Shown here piece after piece: positions 7,152-9,300 of a stretch of 9,300 nucleotides of DNA. The position numbers and the translations under genes were made by a program. This stretch comes from CAYGBW01 sp964348185 (lineage in GTDB: Bacteria > Desulfobacterota > BSN033 > WVXP01): positions 1 through 9,300 of the forward strand of contig CAYGBW010000155.1 in NCBI GenBank assembly GCA_964348185.1, written 5' to 3'. Each line of letters starts with the position of its first letter. The first letter of the stretch is position 1. Below the pieces are notes generated by a model. The model saw only the letters and a list, made by a program, of their open reading frames with translations, searched no databases and was not told the origin of the DNA.

Positions 7152-8294
7152 GTGAGCAAGAAGAGAGTTCTGGATGTCATCTTTGGAACGCAGAATGTTT
7201 TTGAAATTGTTCCCGGCCTTGCACTTGCGATTGTCGTTACCATCGTGGGGATAGAGCTCACAAAGTGGGCAGCCACCCTTCTCGGTCTTTCGAGGAGTCC
7301 GGTGAGTGCTATCATGATAGCGATTGTCGTTGGGATAATCGTCAAAAACACCCTAGGCGTGCCGAAACTCTGTCAAGCTGGGGTTGGTTTTGGTCTGAAG
7401 AAACTCCTCAGGCTTGGCATCATTCTGATGGGCATCAGACTGAGCGTATTTGCCGTTCTCAAGATAGGGGCTCTCTCCACGGGTATCGTCATCGCAGCCA
7501 TTGCAACCGGTATATTTGTGGCGCTCTTCATCACAAGAAAACTCCGTTTGGCTGAGAGGCTAGGGACATTGATCGGGGTGGGAACAGGAATCTGTGGGGC
7601 AAGTGCAATTGTTGCCACAGGTCCTGCAATTGAGGCGAGGGAAGAGGAAATAGCGTATGCAGTCGGAACGATCACGATTTTTGGAATCGTGGCGATGTTT
7701 CTCTACCCCTATGTGAGTCACCTCGTCCTCTCACTATCCCATATCGAGTCCGGGATATTCATGGGGACCTCCATCCATGAAACGGCACAGGTAGCCGGTG
7801 CGGGCCTCATGTATGACCAGCTCTGGATTGATGGGAACAGAATCGTAAATCCCACAGGGGCAGATGTTGCCATTGTGACGAAGCTTGTTCGCAACGCGTT
7901 TATGGCCATTGCGATTCCCCTGTTGTCCTACCTGTATATCAGGAGGAACCGAGGAATATCTGGAAAGAGGGTCAGTGCCCTTTCCCTTTTCCCGACTTTT
8001 ATTCTCGGCTTCGTTGCACTGGCGGTTATCCGGTCTTTCGGCGACTACTTCGTTCTGAGCAAAGGTTTTTGGAGTGCTGAAGCATGGAATCACCTTCACT
8101 CTACTGTCAAACACTGGTCAGAAAGCCTGCTCGCCGTTGCGATGGCTGGAGTTGGACTCGGGACAGATATCAGGAAGTTAAAGCAGCTTGGAGCGAAGCC
8201 CTTTTATGCAGGGCTTTTTGCAGCCCTATCAGTTGGAGTGGCCAGCGTCATCCTGGTAAAGATTCTGGCCCCATTCCTGGGAATCGAAGAATGA
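7152..8294 (+). CDS. YeiH/UPF0324 family membrane protein (putative sulfate exporter)
   Basis: Integral inner-membrane protein of the Cons_hypoth698/YeiH family. Members are annotated as putative sulfate exporters, largely from proximity to sulfonate-degradation genes (the TauZ case); transport is not well proven. Residues are numbered from the GTG start (380 aa). Seen: about ten hydrophobic spans from residue 17 onwards; LGIILMGIRLS (88-98); the conserved GVGTGICGASAIVAT (142-156) followed by an acidic EAREEE (161-166) and AYAVGTITIFG; GTSIHETAQVAGAG (205-218), a family hallmark; VTKLVRNAFMA (242-252); and AMAGVGLGTDIRKLKQLG (330-347) near the C-terminus. Length is normal for the family (~340-380). 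It begins 46 nt after aspartate kinase and ends 28 nt before AroM, so it is probably in one operon with both. Substrate is unknown; an organic or inorganic anion is the reasonable guess. Confidence 0.9.
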   Translation: MSKKRVLDVIFGTQNVFEIVPGLALAIVVTIVGIELTKWAATLLGLSRSPVSAIMIAIVVGIIVKNTLGVPKLCQAGVGFGLKKLLRLGIILMGIRLSVFAVLKIGALSTGIVIAAIATGIFVALFITRKLRLAERLGTLIGVGTGICGASAIVATGPAIEAREEEIAYAVGTITIFGIVAMFLYPYVSHLVLSLSHIESGIFMGTSIHETAQVAGAGLMYDQLWIDGNRIVNPTGADVAIVTKLVRNAFMAIAIPLLSYLYIRRNRGISGKRVSALSLFPTFILGFVALAVIRSFGDYFVLSKGFWSAEAWNHLHSTVKHWSESLLAVAMAGVGLGTDIRKLKQLGAKPFYAGLFAALSVGVASVILVKILAPFLGIEE

Positions 8295-8306
8295 ATCTCT
8301 AAGTAC

Positions 8307-8313
8307 GAGGAGG
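8307..8313 (+). promoter_or_regulatory. Shine-Dalgarno for the AroM-family gene
   Basis: GAGGAGG sits 9 nt before the ATG at 8323 in the 28-nt gap after the exporter gene. It supports this start, which also matches the family N-terminus (KIGMVTPGQSPR). Confidence 0.8.
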
Positions 8314-8322
8314 CCAGCCAAG

Positions 8323-8988
8323 ATGAAAATCGGTATGGTAACACCCGGGCAATCCCCAAGGGACGACATCGTTCCAGAGATGAAAGGTTACCTCAATAGG
8401 GGGGCAGATATCCGAGAAGCAGGTGCCCTAGACGGCATTTCTAAAGCGGAGGTTGCTCAAAGGTTGAGTCCCCAATCTGACGACGATTTATTAGTGACCC
8501 GGATGAGGGATGGGACCTCGGTGAAGGTTTCGGAAGCCAAGATAACCCCCCTTGTCCAAGACTGTTTGGAGAAACTTGAAAAGGAGGGCGCGACGATTGT
8601 ATTGCTTCTCTGCACGGGCAACTTCCCCACCCTCCACGCCAAGGGGTTGTTAATTAAAGCAGGTGACATATTCACAGGCGTGGTGAAGAACATTTCCCAT
8701 GGAGGCCCAATAGGGGTGATGATTCCCAATGGGGTTCAAGCTGGGAGGGCGCAGGAAAAATGGGGGACTCTGGGGGTTGAGATCAGGATAGAAGAAGCCT
8801 CCCCCTATTCGTCAATGGAGGCGATTCGGGCAGCTGCCGAGCGATTCAGAGGGGTGGATTTGAACTTGATCGTATTGGACTGCCTCGGGTACAACGAGAG
8901 AATGAAGAGGCTCGTTCGGAGCATAACCCATACCCCCTCCGTTTTGCCAAGGTCGATCTTAGCAAGGGTACTCGCCGAACTCCTCTAG
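8323..8988 (+). CDS. AroM family protein
   Basis: Member of the AroM family, named for the E. coli gene in the aroL-yaiA-aroM transcription unit; its biochemical function is not established. Seen: KIGMVTPGQSPRDDIVPEM (2-20), a lead strand and loop; ATIVLLLCTGNFPTL (90-104); IGVMIPNGVQ (130-139); LIVLDCLGYNERMK (182-195); and the ending SILARVLAELL, which matches the end of E. coli AroM as I recall it. At 221 aa it is close to full length for the family, so the inverted-repeat element touching its stop has not visibly truncated it. C97 and C187 lie after hydrophobic strands in the manner of the two catalytic cysteines of Asp/Glu and hydantoin racemases, suggesting a cofactor-independent isomerase-like fold (inference). 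It is last in the co-directional run, behind the exporter. Confidence 0.9.
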   Translation: MKIGMVTPGQSPRDDIVPEMKGYLNRGADIREAGALDGISKAEVAQRLSPQSDDDLLVTRMRDGTSVKVSEAKITPLVQDCLEKLEKEGATIVLLLCTGNFPTLHAKGLLIKAGDIFTGVVKNISHGGPIGVMIPNGVQAGRAQEKWGTLGVEIRIEEASPYSSMEAIRAAAERFRGVDLNLIVLDCLGYNERMKRLVRSITHTPSVLPRSILARVLAELL

Positions 8989-9006
8989 CTAGTCGTCACT
9001 GAAAAA
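8989..9006 (+). repeat. Left terminal inverted repeat of the MITE-like element
   Basis: Eighteen bases that are the exact reverse complement of 9223-9240. It begins directly after the TAG stop of the AroM gene. Confidence 0.85.
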
Positions 9007-9128
9007 CGCCCCCGACCCTCTCTGTACAGAGTTTTTGACCCGTTCTAAGGCTCGGTCGTTCGATCTTCCGAACTCGGCCTAGCGGCCTCAGACAGCGGAC
9101 ACGAAGTGGTGCGTGAGCACTCATCTCG

Positions 9129-9175
9129 CCCCTTCGGGGACACTCTCCTTCGGCAAGCTCAGGACAGGCTCTTCG
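9129..9175. repeat. Dispersed CCTTCGGCAAGCTCAGGACAGG-type repeat with adjoining hairpin
   Basis: Inside the MITE-like element, 9147-9175 carries a motif that translates on the minus strand as ACPELAEG. From memory this is a widely dispersed intergenic repeat in Deltaproteobacteria and other environmental bacteria, often mis-annotated as peptide. Just before it CCCC-TTC-GGGG (9129-9139) forms a compact hairpin. It lies only in the right arm of the element, so it may be a secondary insertion or an asymmetrically conserved part. Dispersal in this genome cannot be tested from one window. Confidence 0.55.
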
Positions 9176-9222
9176 CCAAGACAGGTAGCCCCAAAAACTC
9201 CGTAATGTTCGCTCCAGGGACA

Positions 9223-9240
9223 TTTTTCAGTGACGACTAG
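9223..9240 (-). repeat. Right terminal inverted repeat of the MITE-like element
   Basis: Eighteen bases that are the exact reverse complement of 8989-9006, ending in CTAG and followed by GATCACG. Confidence 0.85.
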
Positions 9241-9300
9241 GATCACGTCCCAAAAGCAATTTATGGAAATCATGGTAGAACTGAGCGACGTATTGAGATG

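Larger units (their letters stand above)
8989..9240. mobile_element. MITE-like element with 18-bp terminal inverted repeats
   Basis: CTAGTCGTCACTGAAAAA (8989-9006) is repeated perfectly in inverse at 9223-9240. A second matched pair lies in register 22 nt further in on each side (GAGTTTTTG 9029-9037 and its complement 9192-9200). The exact centre is a small hairpin (GTGC 9109-9112, loop GTGA, GCAC 9117-9120). CTAG occurs at 8985-8988, 8989-8992 and 9237-9240, so the element could be 8989-9236 or 8993-9236 with a CTAG duplication; four-base YTAR duplications are known for the IS5 group. No transposase is encoded, so movement would need one in trans. The 75-codon open frame on the minus strand inside it shows no protein-like features and is not called a gene. 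Confidence 0.75.

Noticed and set aside
8996..9223. 75-codon open frame on the minus strand
   Set aside because: It lies entirely within the inverted-repeat element, is rich in Arg/Leu/Pro, includes the translated ACPELAEG dispersed repeat, and resembles no protein family; it is a by-product of repeat sequence.
9263..9300. ATG-initiated frame running off the window end (MEIMVELSDVLR)
   Set aside because: Only 12 full codons are visible, there is no Shine-Dalgarno before the ATG, and no family can be recognised. It could be the start of a gene but cannot be supported.
1..9300. CRISPR array, tRNA or rRNA genes
   Set aside because: No regularly spaced direct repeats, no cloverleaf-like segments and no conserved rRNA stretches were seen.

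Overview
The window is a tightly packed stretch of bacterial DNA with every convincing gene on the + strand. It holds nine protein genes, the first probably cut at its 5' end by the window edge. The last ~300 bases carry no convincing gene and contain a ~252-bp inverted-repeat element. GC looks mid-50s percent by eye. Shine-Dalgarno sites of the AGGAGG type, a GTG start, and a CCTTCGGCAAGCTCAGGACAGG-type repeat (common, from memory, in Deltaproteobacteria/Desulfobacterota and some other environmental lineages) suggest a Gram-negative, possibly anaerobic, Desulfobacterota-like organism. That placement is inference only.

Region 1 (1-4662) is a complete branched-chain-amino-acid-type (Liv/HAAT) ABC importer in the order binding protein, LivG-like ATPase, LivF-like ATPase, LivH-like permease, LivM-like permease. 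The genes overlap by 4 nt or lie 3-13 nt apart, except for a 90-nt gap after the binding protein that holds a perfect 13-bp hairpin. Region 2 (4703-5611) is an acetamidase/formamidase-family hydrolase 40 nt downstream with a strong ribosome binding site. The Liv-type transporter next to this amidase resembles known amide-uptake loci, so the importer may carry a short amide, urea-like compound or amidated amino acid rather than leucine. That substrate is inferred from context.

Region 3 (5738-8988) follows a 126-nt AT-rich gap and may be a second transcription unit: an aspartate kinase with two ACT domains, a YeiH/UPF0324 family membrane protein (putative sulfate/anion exporter) best started at a GTG at 7152, and an AroM-family protein. 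AroM has no established function, but this copy carries two cysteines (C97, C187) placed like the catalytic pair of Asp/Glu/hydantoin racemases.

Region 4 (8989-9240) is a MITE-like element with perfect 18-bp terminal inverted repeats. It abuts the stop codon of the AroM gene and is flanked by a plausible CTAG target duplication. The last 60 bases show no recognisable gene.
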